Source: Thiohalophilus thiocyanatoxydans
GTDB taxonomy: Bacteria; Pseudomonadota; Gammaproteobacteria; UBA6429; Thiohalophilaceae
DNA length: 64,000 bases
NCBI RefSeq assembly: GCF_004366735.1
Contig: NZ_SOQX01000008.1
Coordinates: 1-64,000, forward strand
Reading direction: 5' to 3'
Below are positions 10,065 to 20,196 of this stretch, piece after piece. A program made the translations under genes and the position numbers. How positions within the stretch are numbered: the stretch's first letter is position 1; each line of letters starts with the position of its first letter. The notes under the pieces were generated by a model that saw only the letters and a program-made list of their open reading frames with translations, ran no database searches and was not told where the DNA came from.

Positions 10065-11243
10065 TCAAATCGTTACAATTTGCCATGCCTTGCCGTCCCT
10101 GACCAGCTTGCGATCGCAACCGAGTTGTTGCGGATCGCTGTTATCGCCCGGCAGGGCACTGATCACCCGCTCTCCCTGCCGGCGAAGTTGTTCAATCGTC
10201 TCGCGCAAAGCGGTTTCATTTTCATGCGGCGCATAAATCGCACCGGGCGCGGACGCTTCGCCGTCGCCCAGGTCGATCAGGGTTTTCAGATCGGTGCTGA
10301 AACCGGTTGCCGGCCGCGCGCGGCCAAAGACCTGGCCGATGTCATCATAACGCCCGCCCTGGGCGATGGATTGCCCGCGACCCGGGACATAGGCGGCAAA
10401 CACCACGCCGGTGTGATAGTTGTAACCGCGCAATTCGGCCAGATCGAAATGCAGGGGGATGGACGGCTCACAGCGTTTGATCTGCTCGGCCACGGCCTGC
10501 AGATTATCCAGCGCCTGGCCCACGCCCTCACCGGCGAAGCCCAGCAGGCGACGGGCCTCATCAATGACATTTTCATCGCCATTAAGATTTGCCAGGCCGA
10601 GCAGCCCCGCGGCAATTTTCTTGTCAACGGCAGCGCCGCCCAGCAACTGCTCGATCTCGGGAATCGCCTTGCGCTGCAGGGCGGCGAACAGCTCGCCCTG
10701 TTGTTCGGGCGACAAACCGGCCGCCTCGATCAAATGGCGATAGATACCGACATGGCCCAGGTCAAAATAGAGATTAGCGATCCCGCTTTGGCGCAAGGTT
10801 TCCAGCATCAGGCGGAACACCTCGACGTCGCTCTCGCTGCCGCTGTGACCGTAGAGTTCGGCACCCACCTGGATCGGACTGCGGGATCCGGCAAAACCGT
10901 CCGGGCGGGTATGCAACACCGAACCGATATAGCACAGCCGGGTCGGGCAGGCTTTTTTCAGGGTATGCGCGTCGATGCGCGCCACCTGCGGGGTCATGTC
11001 GGCGCGCAGGCCCATCAGCTTACCGGTCAGCTGATCGGTCAGCTTGAAGGTTTGCAGATCCAGATCGTGCCCGGTGCCGGTCAGCAATGAATCGAGATAC
11101 TCGATCATCGGTGGCATGACCAGCTCATAGCCCCAGCCGGCATACATATCCAGCAGCCGGCGACGCAACGCCTCAAGCCGGCGCGCCTGTTTTGGCAGGA
11201 CCTCTTCGATCCCTTCCGGTAATAACCAACGATCGGATTTCAT
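10065..11243 (-). CDS. hisZ: ATP phosphoribosyltransferase regulatory subunit HisZ
   Basis: The 392-residue protein resembles the class II histidyl-tRNA synthetase core but lacks its anticodon domain. Visible are WLLPEGIEEVLP at the start, the motif-2 region (MGLRADMTPQVARIDA) and GGRYDDIGQVFGRARPATGF. HisZ partners the short form of HisG to start histidine synthesis. No hisG is present in this window. It sits 8 bases behind the DUF2065 gene and ahead of purA in one transcription direction. Confidence 0.93.
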   Translation of the reverse strand: MKSDRWLLPEGIEEVLPKQARRLEALRRRLLDMYAGWGYELVMPPMIEYLDSLLTGTGHDLDLQTFKLTDQLTGKLMGLRADMTPQVARIDAHTLKKACPTRLCYIGSVLHTRPDGFAGSRSPIQVGAELYGHSGSESDVEVFRLMLETLRQSGIANLYFDLGHVGIYRHLIEAAGLSPEQQGELFAALQRKAIPEIEQLLGGAAVDKKIAAGLLGLANLNGDENVIDEARRLLGFAGEGVGQALDNLQAVAEQIKRCEPSIPLHFDLAELRGYNYHTGVVFAAYVPGRGQSIAQGGRYDDIGQVFGRARPATGFSTDLKTLIDLGDGEASAPGAIYAPHENETALRETIEQLRRQGERVISALPGDNSDPQQLGCDRKLVRDGKAWQIVTI

Positions 11244-11251
11244 TTTTGTGT

Positions 11252-11440
11252 TCAGCCCTTGACCAGATAGATCAGCAACGCACCGCCGAGCATGGCGGCC
11301 AGACCAATGCGTCGCAAGACGCGATCATTCATCTGGGCGACCATTAATAAACCACGGCGAAAAGATGCGGGACTGAGTGCTGGTGTTATCCCCTCGATCA
11401 CCAGCACCAGTGCAATTGCCACAATCAGATCCTGCCACAT
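11252..11440 (-). CDS. DUF2065 small membrane protein (YjeT-like)
   Basis: The 62-residue protein has two hydrophobic spans (about 5-22 and 45-60) and the SPASFRRGL segment typical of DUF2065. In E. coli the homologue yjeT lies between hflC and purA, which is the position here. Function is unknown. The conserved place behind the HflKC protease regulator suggests a link to that membrane complex, but this is only context. Confidence 0.88.
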   Translation of the reverse strand: MWQDLIVAIALVLVIEGITPALSPASFRRGLLMVAQMNDRVLRRIGLAAMLGGALLIYLVKG

Positions 11441-11485
11441 AAATGACGCCCGGACGTATGGTTAAGTCAACGTGTTATCGGGACG

Positions 11486-12361
11486 TCATTTATTGCCTGG
11501 ATTGCTGTTCTTGAAGTATTTGAAGAATTCAGAATCAGGCTCGAGCAGCATCATATTGCCGTTACCCGCCAGCGATTTGCGATAGGCATTGAGGCTGCGG
11601 TAGAACGAGTAGAACTCTTCATCTTCAGAAAAGGCATTGGCATAAATACCCGCCGATTTGGCATCACCCTGACCCCGAATAGCCTGGGCCTCGCGATAGG
11701 CATTGGCCAGCATGACGGTCTTCTGGCGTTCCGCCTCGGCGCGGATACGTTCCGCTTCACCTCGACCGGAAGCGCGCAGCTCCTTGGCCTCTTTTTCACG
11801 TGCCGAGCTCATGCGTTCGAAAATATTTTCGAACACCCGTTCGGTCAGCTCGATGCGTTTGAGGCGGACATCGACAATCTCGATACCAAAACTCTGGACC
11901 CGTTTATCAGCCTCCTTGGTGATACTGCGCATGATGTCATCACGCGCATCGGAGATGACTTCCTGCAGGGTCCGCTCACCAAAGGCGTCCAGCAAGCCCT
12001 TGTTGACGATCGATTGAAACTGCATCCGCGCCCGACTCTCCATGCCTTGCATGGTCTTGTAATAGGTCTCGACATCATCGATGCGCCACTTGACATAGTA
12101 GTCGACGATCAGCGGCTTCTGTTCCTGCGTGAGGTAACGCTGCGGGGCAGTATCGGCGGTGATAATCCGCTTCTCATACTTGCGCACGTTATTCACAAAG
12201 GGCCATTTGACATGCAGGCCCGGTTCAAAGTCGGCTTTTTTCACTTTCCCCAACGCAAACTGGATCGCCAGCTCGCGTTCGCTGACGGTGAACAGGGAGT
12301 TACTGCCTATCAGGCCAATGATAGCCAGCACGACGATAGCGGCGATAAGTTTCGGGCTCAT
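11486..12361 (-). CDS. hflC: HflC, subunit of the FtsH-regulating HflKC complex
   Basis: The 291-residue SPFH/prohibitin-family protein has one N-terminal membrane anchor (about 5-22) and a large periplasmic part. The SPFH domain contains VDYYVKWRIDDVETYY, and a helical region is rich in alternating Arg/Glu/Ala (about 180-235). With HflK it forms a cage around the FtsH protease. Its start overlaps the hflK stop by 4 bases, indicating translational coupling. Confidence 0.96.
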   Translation of the reverse strand: MSPKLIAAIVVLAIIGLIGSNSLFTVSERELAIQFALGKVKKADFEPGLHVKWPFVNNVRKYEKRIITADTAPQRYLTQEQKPLIVDYYVKWRIDDVETYYKTMQGMESRARMQFQSIVNKGLLDAFGERTLQEVISDARDDIMRSITKEADKRVQSFGIEIVDVRLKRIELTERVFENIFERMSSAREKEAKELRASGRGEAERIRAEAERQKTVMLANAYREAQAIRGQGDAKSAGIYANAFSEDEEFYSFYRSLNAYRKSLAGNGNMMLLEPDSEFFKYFKNSNPGNK

Positions 12362-13518
12362 TGGCGTTCCTCCCGTGAGCGATTCTCGCGCTCACGCATT
12401 TGATCCAGTCCGAAGTCCTCTACCTGTTGCTGAAAAGGCCCGGAGCCGGAATCCACTTTTGTATCACTGTTTTTCGACCGCTTCATAATCTGATCCAGCG
12501 GCAGATACATCAGGTTATTGCCGTTTTGTATATCCACCATGACTTTCGAAGTTTTCCCGAGTATCTCTTCGATCGCCTCCAGATACAGACGTTCGCGGGT
12601 AACCGCGGGGGCCTTCTTATACTCGACCAGAACATCCGTGAAGCGCTCGGCGTCACCTTCGGCCACTGCGATTTTCTGATCCCGGTAGGCCTTGGCCTCT
12701 TCCAGGAAGCGCTGCGCCTGACCTTCGGCACGGGGCAGAATGTTGTTCGCAAAGCCCATGGCCTGGTTCATGTACTTCTCCCGGTCCTCGCGCGCGGCGG
12801 CCACGTCATCGAATGCCGCCATAACCTGCCTCGGTGGCTGGGCCTTCTGCATGTTGAAACCGCGCACCTGCAGGCCGGTTTCATAACTGTCGAGAATACC
12901 CTGGATGCGATCCCAGGCCTCGGAGGCGATCTTGTCGCGGCCCTCGGTAATGATGTGCTCCATGTCGTTGTTACCGACGATCTCGCGTACGGCACTTTGC
13001 GTCACATGTTTCAGTGAAACTTCCGGGTCACGGACGTGATACAGGAAACGACGCGAATCGCGCACGTTGTATTGCACCACGAATTCCATATCGACGATAT
13101 TCTCGTCCTGGGTCAGCATCAGGGCTTCCTGGCTGCCTTCACCGATGTGCACCGAGCGCACATTGGAGACGTCGACAATCTCCACGGTATCGATAAACCG
13201 GGGATGCCAGTGCGGGCCCGGGGGCTGGATGCTCTGGAATTCACCAAAACGCAACACCACGGCCTCTTTACCTTCGTTGACGATATAGATTCCGGACAGG
13301 GCCCAGATCGCCGCCAGTACCAGCGCAATAAAGCTCAGGCCGATCGAACCGCCCGCACCGGGGATGCGGGGACCACCGCCACCGCCTTTCCCGCCGAACA
13401 GGCCGCCGAACTTGGCCTGCAGCTTTTTGATGACTTCGTCGAGATCCGGGGGGCCCTGATTGTTCCGGTTACCCCAGGGATCTTTATTGTTTGAACCACC
13501 AGGTTCATTCCAGGCCAT
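12358..13518 (-). CDS. hflK: HflK, subunit of the FtsH-regulating HflKC complex
   Basis: The 386-residue protein has a Gly/Asn/Pro-rich N-terminus (MAWNEPGGSNNKDPWGN), one membrane span (about 62-82) and an SPFH domain with VVLRFGEFQ and GPHWHPRF. A helical segment follows, and then a charged C-terminus that ends in RSREERQ. It partners HflC. Order hflX-hflK-hflC is as in E. coli, and the gene follows hflX by 84 bases. Confidence 0.96.
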   Translation of the reverse strand: MAWNEPGGSNNKDPWGNRNNQGPPDLDEVIKKLQAKFGGLFGGKGGGGGPRIPGAGGSIGLSFIALVLAAIWALSGIYIVNEGKEAVVLRFGEFQSIQPPGPHWHPRFIDTVEIVDVSNVRSVHIGEGSQEALMLTQDENIVDMEFVVQYNVRDSRRFLYHVRDPEVSLKHVTQSAVREIVGNNDMEHIITEGRDKIASEAWDRIQGILDSYETGLQVRGFNMQKAQPPRQVMAAFDDVAAAREDREKYMNQAMGFANNILPRAEGQAQRFLEEAKAYRDQKIAVAEGDAERFTDVLVEYKKAPAVTRERLYLEAIEEILGKTSKVMVDIQNGNNLMYLPLDQIMKRSKNSDTKVDSGSGPFQQQVEDFGLDQMRERENRSREERQ

Positions 13519-13602
13519 GTGATGCTCCGTGATGTGTGTTCTGAATCAGCGAGTGCGGTTCAATTCAGGAAAGTGGATTTTCAGTGTGACCAAGAGGCAA
13601 TT

Positions 13603-14925
13603 CTATGGGGCTTCGCTACCCGCCGCAAGGCGTAACGCCTCATCATTCCGGGCCAGGTAGTTCGAGATGCCGTGGTGTTTGTCCAGCGACTGCCACTCGG
13701 GCCGGGGCATTTCCACGGTCATCAACCAGTTACCCTGCTCGTCCACCTGCTCGCGATGCACCTTGCCGACTTCATGCAACAGGGCGTGCAGCCGGCCCTC
13801 GGCCACCGGCAGCAGCAGCTCATGGCAGACCCGGCCCCGATCCAGGCGCGCGGCCAGCGCCTCGCGCAACTGTTCCAGCCCGGCCCCGCTTTGCGCCGAG
13901 ATCCAGACTCGCCAGGGCAGGCCCTGCTCGTCATATTCGATGTGCGGCGGCGTGTCGTCAAGGCGGTCGATCTTGTTGTAGACCAGCAGTTGCGGTACCG
14001 CCCGGGCGTCGATCTCGCTCAGCACGGCATTGACCTGCTCCATGTTGGCCTCCCGCTCGGGGCTGGAGGCGTCCACCACATGCAACAGCAGATCCGCATC
14101 TCGGGTCTCCTGCAGGGTGGAGCGAAACGCCGCCACCAGATCGTGGGGCAGATGGCGGATAAAGCCGACCGTGTCGGCCAGGATCAGCTTCTGCCCGTCG
14201 GCCAGCTCCAGCCGGCGCAGGGTCGGATCGAGGGTGGCGAACAGCTGGTCGGCCGCATAGACATGGGATTCGGTGAGCCGGTTGAACAGGGTCGATTTGC
14301 CGGCATTGGTATAGCCGACCAGCGAGACCGTCGGAATCTCCGCCCGCTTGCGGGCGCGGCGGCCCTGTTCGCGCTGGCGCTGAACCTTCTCCAGACGCTT
14401 GTTGAGCTGGCGAATGCGATCGCCGAGCAACCGGCGGTCGGTCTCCAGCTGGGTTTCGCCGGGACCACGCAGGCCGATGCCGCCCTTCTGGCGTTCCAGA
14501 TGGGTCCAGCCGCGAACCAGCCGGGTGGAGAGGTGTTTGAGCTGGGCCAGTTCGACCTGCAGCTTGCCTTCGTGGGTGCGGGCGCGCTGGGCGAAAATAT
14601 CCAGAATCAGACCGGTGCGATCCAGCACCCGGCACTGGAGCAGTTGCTCGAGGTTACGCTCCTGGACCGGCGACAGGGCGTGATTGAACAGTACCAGATC
14701 GGCATCGAGTTCCCTGACCGTGTCACGGATCTCCTCGGCCTTGCCGCTGCCGACAAAATAGCGGGGATGGGGCACGGACCGGGAGCCGGTGACGACCGCG
14801 ATCGGTTCGGCGCCGGCGGAGAGAGCCAGTTCCCGGAATTCCTGCGGTTCTTCCTGCTGCTGTTCGGCTTGCAGAGCCAGGTGAACCAGAACCGCCCGTT
14901 CACCGGCTTGGGGACGTTCAAACAA
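13603..14925 (-). CDS. hflX: Ribosome-associated GTPase HflX
   Basis: The 440-residue GTPase splits or rescues stalled ribosomes in its family. The N-terminal domain is followed by a coiled region (about 165-195) and the G domain, with G1 GYTNAGKSTLFN (about 205-216), G3 DTVGFIRHLP and G4 NKID. The best start is TTG at 14925 (TTG-TTT-GAA-CGT), because the adjoining ATG two bases upstream is out of frame and stops at once. It lies 35 bases behind hfq. Confidence 0.95.
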   Translation of the reverse strand: MFERPQAGERAVLVHLALQAEQQQEEPQEFRELALSAGAEPIAVVTGSRSVPHPRYFVGSGKAEEIRDTVRELDADLVLFNHALSPVQERNLEQLLQCRVLDRTGLILDIFAQRARTHEGKLQVELAQLKHLSTRLVRGWTHLERQKGGIGLRGPGETQLETDRRLLGDRIRQLNKRLEKVQRQREQGRRARKRAEIPTVSLVGYTNAGKSTLFNRLTESHVYAADQLFATLDPTLRRLELADGQKLILADTVGFIRHLPHDLVAAFRSTLQETRDADLLLHVVDASSPEREANMEQVNAVLSEIDARAVPQLLVYNKIDRLDDTPPHIEYDEQGLPWRVWISAQSGAGLEQLREALAARLDRGRVCHELLLPVAEGRLHALLHEVGKVHREQVDEQGNWLMTVEMPRPEWQSLDKHHGISNYLARNDEALRLAAGSEAP

Positions 14926-14960
14926 TCATTACCACCCTCACCAACGCCAGGTTAGTGACT

Positions 14961-15212
14961 TCATGCATTCCCTTCATGGCCCTTGATTTCTTCCGCCACG
15001 GGCAGTTTCACATTGCGCGCCGGTACCACGGTAGAGATGGCATGCTTGTATACCATTTGATTAACTGTATTTCGCAACAGCACCACAAACTGGTCAAATG
15101 ACTCGATCTGTCCCTGCAACTTGATTCCATTCACCAGAAAGATTGAAACAGGAACGCGCTCCTTACGCAGTGCATTGAGAAACGGATCTTGTAAGGACTG
15201 TCCTTTACTCAT
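14961..15212 (-). CDS. hfq: RNA chaperone Hfq
   Basis: The 83-residue Sm-like protein has Sm1 ([20 protein letters not shown]) and Sm2 ([12 protein letters not shown]) motifs intact, including the proximal-face Gln of the QDPFLN segment and the YKH triad. It forms a hexamer that pairs small RNAs with mRNAs. GGAG stands 9 bases before ATG. About 100 bases of AT-rich DNA separate it from miaA, leaving space for its own promoter. Confidence 0.97.
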   Translation of the reverse strand: MSKGQSLQDPFLNALRKERVPVSIFLVNGIKLQGQIESFDQFVVLLRNTVNQMVYKHAISTVVPARNVKLPVAEEIKGHEGNA

Positions 15213-15313
15213 CGTTATTATCTCCGAATTTTATAGTTATTGTCTCAGACGATCGGGTCTGTTCTTATAACCTTATAAATAATCAATTAAAATACAAATT
15301 TATCTTAGCACAC

Positions 15314-16261
15314 TCATTCCAGCTCTATGGGTAGGCGACGCAGCCATTTCAAGACCTGTTCCTCCCTTTTTTGATCAAGGGCATCAAATACCCGGACCGC
15401 CGGTTCACTGCGCAGCCAGGTCAGCTGGCGCTTGGCCAGCTGGCGGGTCGCCGCCACGCCCTGTTCCTGCATTTGAGTATAGTTGATCCTGCCCTGCAAG
15501 TAGTGCCACAGCTGGCGGTAACCCACCGCCCGGATTGAGGGCATCTGTTCGTGCAAATCCCCGCGTACAAAAAGGCTTTCCACTTCCTCGATCAAACCCT
15601 GCTCGAGCATCCGGGCAAAGCGCCGGGCGATGCGCTCGTGCAATACCGCCCGATCCGGCGGTATCAGTGCCAGTTTGACAAACTGCCAGGGCAACGGTTC
15701 ATTCTGTTGCTGCAGGTCGCTCAGGGGCTCGCCGGTCAGCTCGAAAACCTCCAGGGCCCGTTGAATGCGCTGGGGATCGTTGGGATGGATGCGTTCGGCG
15801 GCCGGCGGATCCACCTCGGCCAGCCGGGCATGCATCGCCGCCCAACCCCGCTCATGCGCCTCCTGCGCCAGCCGCGCGCGCAGCGCGGCATCGGCCGCCG
15901 GCAGGCGGGAGAGGCCGTGGATCAGGGCGCGAAAATAGAGCATGGTGCCGCCGACCAGCAGCGGAATGCGCCCGGCGGCGGTGATCTCGGCCATCGCCTC
16001 GCGGGCCAGCGCGGCAAAGCGGGCCGCCGAGCAGGCCTCGGCCGGGTCCAGAAAATCGATCAGCCGGTGGGGCGCTTCGGCCAGCACCTCGGGCCCGGGC
16101 TTGGCCGTCCCGATATCCATGCCCCGGTAGACCATCACCGAATCGACACTGACGATCTCCACCGGCAACGCCCGCACCAGCTGCACGGCCAGCTCGGTCT
16201 TGCCCGAGGCGGTCGGCCCCATCAGGGCAATCGCCGTTGGCAGTTCCCCCGTGGTGGCCAT
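15314..16261 (-). CDS. miaA: tRNA dimethylallyltransferase MiaA
   Basis: The 315-residue enzyme prenylates A37 of tRNAs that read codons starting with U. The P-loop [14 protein letters not shown] (about 15-28), [17 protein letters not shown] and [11 protein letters not shown] are the substrate and catalytic segments. [12 protein letters not shown] near 280 is the usual C-terminal tRNA-binding motif. The gene overlaps the mutL stop by one base, as expected from the conserved mutL-miaA-hfq order. Confidence 0.96.
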   Translation of the reverse strand: MATTGELPTAIALMGPTASGKTELAVQLVRALPVEIVSVDSVMVYRGMDIGTAKPGPEVLAEAPHRLIDFLDPAEACSAARFAALAREAMAEITAAGRIPLLVGGTMLYFRALIHGLSRLPAADAALRARLAQEAHERGWAAMHARLAEVDPPAAERIHPNDPQRIQRALEVFELTGEPLSDLQQQNEPLPWQFVKLALIPPDRAVLHERIARRFARMLEQGLIEEVESLFVRGDLHEQMPSIRAVGYRQLWHYLQGRINYTQMQEQGVAATRQLAKRQLTWLRSEPAVRVFDALDQKREEQVLKWLRRLPIELE

Positions 16262-17979
16262 CAGCCCGCAAACAGTCCCTGCAACATGCGGCCGTCCCAG
16301 CGGGTCCAGTAACGGGCCGGTTGCGCCTGCGCTTGCCAGCGCAGGGCGTCGCGGACCAGCGCCTGTTGCTCCGCCGCGTTCCAGGTTTGATGATCACTGA
16401 TCGCCCGGGCCAGCGCCCCGGCCAGCGGCTCGCCCGCCCGGGCCGCCGCGATAAACTCGGGCAGCATGGCGGAAAGCTCGGTTTGCGCGGCCAGCACCGG
16501 AATCTGGCGCACCCGCACCGCCGTCTCGCTGAGCGCGGCCAGATCAAAGCCGCGGCTGGCCAGCCACGCCTCCTGCTGCTCCAGCCACTGCACCGCATCC
16601 GCCGACAGCGCCAGCGTTTGCGGAATGAGTAACGGCCGGGCGGGCAGCGGCGCCGTGTCGGCGAGCTGTTCGGCCAGTTGCGCGCGGCGCACCGCCCGAC
16701 CGTTCACCAGCAGCAGGCCGTCCTCCTCGGCCACGACCAGGTAGCCCCCCTCCAGCGCGGCAACGATGTTCCGGTCGCCGGCCGCCTCGTGGGGCTCGCC
16801 CGCTTCGGGCCCGGCGGGGATCGGCGAGCCGTGCGCGGCCGCTTCGCGGATTTGCCAGCTCGCGGGAATATTGCCTTCCGCCGGGGTATAAAAATCATCG
16901 CCTTTCGCCCTCGTCCCGGCGGCCGGAGCCGGAGCCGCGTCGGCCGCCGGCGAGGCGCGCTCCAGTGCCTCGTTCACCGCGTGCGCCAGAAAATCATGAA
17001 TCCGGCGCGCTTCATGGAAGCGGACTTCATGCTTGGTGGGATGCACATTGACGTCCAGCTTGAGGGGATCCAGCTCCAGGTAGAGCACCCAGGCAGGATG
17101 GCGGCCGGGATAGAGCCGGGGCTGATACGCCTGGCGCAGCGCATGGTTGATCAGTTTGTCGCGCACACTGCGTCCGTTGACATAGACATACTGCAGATCG
17201 GCCTGGGCCCGGGCCGCCTGCGGGCCACCCAGCCAGCCGCTCAGGCGCAGCCCCTCCTGGGCGAAATCCAGCGCCCAGGCCTGACGATAAAAGGCCTTGC
17301 CGCAGAGTCGCTCCACCCGGCGGGCACGCTGCGCCGGCTGAGTGGCCGGGGGCAGACGGAAGATCTCCCGCTGGTTATGTATGAGGGTAAAGCCCACCTC
17401 GAAGCGGCTCAGGGCCAGGCGCTTTAGCATGTCCTCAATGTAGCGGTACTCGGTACGTTCGGTGCGCAAAAAACGCCGCCGCGCCGGGGTATTATAAAAG
17501 AGTTCCGAGACGCTCACGCTGGTGCCGACCGGATGCGCGGCCGGCGTCAGCTCGGGCGGCGCCTCCCGTCCGTTGAGACTCAGACGCCAGCCCGAGCCGG
17601 CCTCGCCGACCCGGGATTCAATCGTCAGGCGGGCCACCGACCCGATACTCGCCAGCGCCTCGCCGCGAAACCCGAGGCTGGCGATGTTCTCCAGATCCGC
17701 CAGCGAGGCGATCTTGCTGGTGGCGTGCGGACTGACCGCCAGCTCCAGCTCGTCGGGCCGAATGCCGTAACCGTCGTCACTGACCCGGATCGCCTCCAAC
17801 CCGCCCTGGCGAATCTGCACCTCGATCCGACTCGCCCCCGCATCCAGCGCATTTTCCACCAGCTCCTTGACGATCGACGCCGGCCGCTCCACCACCTCCC
17901 CGGCCGCAATCTGGTTGGCCAGGGTCGACGGCAGGCGCTGGATGATCGCATCGGGCTGATAACGGCGGGCGGTTTGCAT
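16261..17979 (-). CDS. mutL: DNA mismatch repair protein MutL
   Basis: The 572-residue GHKL ATPase has motif [17 protein letters not shown] (about 40-55), motif II DDGYGI and motif [16 protein letters not shown]. These are followed by the transducer segment VNGRSVRDK and [10 protein letters not shown]. The C-terminal dimerisation domain (about 395-570) lacks the metal endonuclease motif DQHAxxER, as in MutH-dependent gammaproteobacteria. It couples MutS mismatch recognition to repair. It heads miaA with a one-base overlap. Confidence 0.96.
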   Translation of the reverse strand: MQTARRYQPDAIIQRLPSTLANQIAAGEVVERPASIVKELVENALDAGASRIEVQIRQGGLEAIRVSDDGYGIRPDELELAVSPHATSKIASLADLENIASLGFRGEALASIGSVARLTIESRVGEAGSGWRLSLNGREAPPELTPAAHPVGTSVSVSELFYNTPARRRFLRTERTEYRYIEDMLKRLALSRFEVGFTLIHNQREIFRLPPATQPAQRARRVERLCGKAFYRQAWALDFAQEGLRLSGWLGGPQAARAQADLQYVYVNGRSVRDKLINHALRQAYQPRLYPGRHPAWVLYLELDPLKLDVNVHPTKHEVRFHEARRIHDFLAHAVNEALERASPAADAAPAPAAGTRAKGDDFYTPAEGNIPASWQIREAAAHGSPIPAGPEAGEPHEAAGDRNIVAALEGGYLVVAEEDGLLLVNGRAVRRAQLAEQLADTAPLPARPLLIPQTLALSADAVQWLEQQEAWLASRGFDLAALSETAVRVRQIPVLAAQTELSAMLPEFIAAARAGEPLAGALARAISDHQTWNAAEQQALVRDALRWQAQAQPARYWTRWDGRMLQGLFAG

Positions 17980-18042
17980 GCGAATAGCTTAACCGCGTTA
18001 TCTCAAAAGGTGAACGGGCTTCGTTGCAGGACAGGGTTAAAA

Positions 18043-18205
18043 AACGCGGAGAACGCGGAGACGCAGAGGCGCGGAGATATAATTTTTAATGTTGAATTTT
18101 AAATTTTGAATTGTTCATCGGTATTTAATCGCGAATTCAAAATTCAACATTTAAAATTCAAAATCTTATAGCTTTGCGTCTCCGCGCCTCCGCGAACTCC
18201 GCGTT
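18043..18205. repeat. 163-base imperfect palindrome between amiB and mutL
   Basis: The left arm begins AACGCGGAGAACGCGGAGAC and passes into an AT-rich part with TTGAATTTTAAATTTTGAAT. The right arm mirrors this with GAATTCAAAATTCAACATTT and ends GCGTCTCCGCGCCTCCGCG then AACTCCGCGTT. The whole stretch could form a long hairpin with a small loop near 18115-18130. No gene is visible between 17980 and 18234. The GC-rich arm ends belong to the same family as units at 5066-5097, 5252-5280 and 31798-31871. Confidence 0.8.
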
Positions 18206-18234
18206 ACTTTCCAGAGCCCCTGAAAAATGGAACA

Positions 18235-19539
18235 TCAGATAACGGGGATCTGCAGCACCTGGCCGACGCGCAGCATGTTGTCGGAGAGGTTGTTGTGCTG
18301 TTTGATGGTCGAGACGCTCACCCGGTAGCGGGCGGCGATACCGGACAGAGTGTCACCGCGGTTGATGCGATGGCGCTGCATCTTGCGTTCGGCCAGGATG
18401 GTCCCGGCCGGGGCATGGCGGGCGAAATACTGCTTCACCCCGGAGAAGATGGAGTGAGCCAGTTTGCTCTGGTGAGCGCTGCTGCGCAGCTTGCGCTCCT
18501 CGGCGGGATTGGAGATGAAGGCGGTTTCCACCAGCACCGACGGCATATCGGGCGCCTTGAGCACCCGGAAACCGGCCTGTTCCACCTGCCGTTTATGCAG
18601 GTGATTGATCTGCCCGAGGCCGCCGAGCACTTCACTGGCAACCCGATGGCTGTCTTCAATGGTGGAGTTCTGCACCATGTCCACCAGCACCATCTTCAGC
18701 AGATCTTCCTTATCATCCAGGCTGACCCCGCCGATCAGATCCGCGCTGTTTTCGCTTTCGGCCAAAAATTGGGCCGCTTTACTACTGGCGCCGCCGTCGG
18801 AAACCACGTAGACCGAGGAGCCGTGCGCACGGCGATCGTGAAAGGCATCGGCATGGATGGAGATAAACAGATCGGCCTGGGCCCGGCGCGCGGTCTCCAC
18901 CCGCTCGCGCAGACTGAGGTAATAGTCCCCGTTACGAATCATCACCGGTTTCATACCCGACGTCTTGTTCACCAGCGCTTCCAGCTTGCGGGCCACCGCC
19001 ATGACCACGTCCTTCTCGCGGGTGCCGCGCTGGCCGATCGCCCCGGGATCCTCGCCGCCGTGACCGGCATCGATGGCAATGATCACCTCCCGCGGTTTGC
19101 CGTCCTTCACCGATTTGGTCACCCTCGGCGCGGCCTGCTCGCTTTGGGGTTGATGCAGATCGATCACCAGACGGTGGCCGTATTTCCCCTGCGGCTTGAG
19201 CACAAAACTTTTGGGTTTGACCTCGGATTTGAGATCCAGCACAAAGCGCAACTGATCATCCTGACGATGAGCGTAACGAACCTTTTTGATCAGTGCCTCA
19301 TCAAAGGCGAAATCCGGCAGGCTCCCGGGAAAGCGAGCGTGTTTCAGATCGACGACCACCCGATCCGGGCCTTCCAGGGAGAACAGGGTATGATCCACCG
19401 GCTCGCTGAGATCCAGCACCAGCCGGGTATGATCCGGGGCCGGCCACATACGCACCCCTTCCACCTGCACCTCGGCGGCGGTGGCGGTGAGCGGCACAAT
19501 GGCGAGCATCAACAGTAGCAGCGCCTGAGCTGGACGCAT
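18235..19539 (-). CDS. amiB: N-acetylmuramoyl-L-alanine amidase (AMIN, Amidase_3, LysM)
   Basis: The 434-residue periplasmic enzyme has a signal peptide ([21 protein letters not shown]). An AMIN septal-targeting domain lies at about 24-130, a zinc amidase at about 150-365 with the metal-site segment [16 protein letters not shown], and a C-terminal LysM peptidoglycan-binding domain at about 388-432 ([17 protein letters not shown]). It cuts the peptide stem from glycan strands at cell separation. AmiB carries a regulatory helix controlled by EnvC, and the [11 protein letters not shown] region probably corresponds to it. Order tsaE-amiB-mutL is conserved. Confidence 0.94.
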   Translation of the reverse strand: MRPAQALLLLMLAIVPLTATAAEVQVEGVRMWPAPDHTRLVLDLSEPVDHTLFSLEGPDRVVVDLKHARFPGSLPDFAFDEALIKKVRYAHRQDDQLRFVLDLKSEVKPKSFVLKPQGKYGHRLVIDLHQPQSEQAAPRVTKSVKDGKPREVIIAIDAGHGGEDPGAIGQRGTREKDVVMAVARKLEALVNKTSGMKPVMIRNGDYYLSLRERVETARRAQADLFISIHADAFHDRRAHGSSVYVVSDGGASSKAAQFLAESENSADLIGGVSLDDKEDLLKMVLVDMVQNSTIEDSHRVASEVLGGLGQINHLHKRQVEQAGFRVLKAPDMPSVLVETAFISNPAEERKLRSSAHQSKLAHSIFSGVKQYFARHAPAGTILAERKMQRHRINRGDTLSGIAARYRVSVSTIKQHNNLSDNMLRVGQVLQIPVI

Positions 19540-19673
19540 TTTATCTACCTCCCGGTTTAGCTGCTCTTAATTATTGTGCCGGGACAGGTGAGAAATCAAG
19601 TAAAAATTTATATTTATTATGAAGATAGCCTGTTTTTCTAGAGTTTTTTCGAGATCTGGATCCGATCCGGGGC

Positions 19674-20129
19674 TTAAAACGGCTCCAGCCGGGCCAGCAG
19701 CGCCTCGCCGCTCTGATCATGGGCGATCAGCCGCGCCTGGCGCCCCTCGCCGCTGGGATCGAGATAAACCTCCACATCGGGCAGGGGCAGATGGCCCGCG
19801 CCGCGCTCGGACCACTCCACCAGGCAGAGAGAGTGATCATCCAGATAATCCCGAAACCCCAGGTACTCCAGCTCTTCCGGGTCCCCGAGGCGATACAGAT
19901 CGAAGTGAAAAACTTTTTTATGATCAAAGTAATAGGGCTCGACCAGGGTGTAGGTCGGGCTTTTGACCGCCCCTGTGTGGCCCAGCTCCTGCAGCAGACC
20001 GCGCACCAGGGTGGTCTTGCCGGCACCCAACTCGCCGTGCAAAAAGAGCAGACAGGGTGCCACGCAGAGACGGGCCAGCCGCCGGCCCAGCTGCAGCGTG
20101 GCCGCTTCGTTTTCGAGGTACTGTTCCAT
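19674..20129 (-). CDS. tsaE: tRNA threonylcarbamoyladenosine biosynthesis ATPase TsaE
   Basis: The 151-residue P-loop protein has Walker A GELGAGKTTLVRGLLQ (about 32-47), the switch segment VKSPTYTLVEPY and HFDLYRLGDPEEL. With TsaB and TsaD it supports formation of t6A37 in ANN-decoding tRNAs. Its place between nnr (yjeF) and amiB is that of E. coli yjeE. A gap of about 130 bases separates it from amiB. Confidence 0.95.
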   Translation of the reverse strand: MEQYLENEAATLQLGRRLARLCVAPCLLFLHGELGAGKTTLVRGLLQELGHTGAVKSPTYTLVEPYYFDHKKVFHFDLYRLGDPEELEYLGFRDYLDDHSLCLVEWSERGAGHLPLPDVEVYLDPSGEGRQARLIAHDQSGEALLARLEPF

Positions 20130-20196
20130 GCTTCAAGCTTAGCGGAATTTATCGAACAACGGCATGAACCGGCGGCAAAGAATTTCGCCGCCGGGA

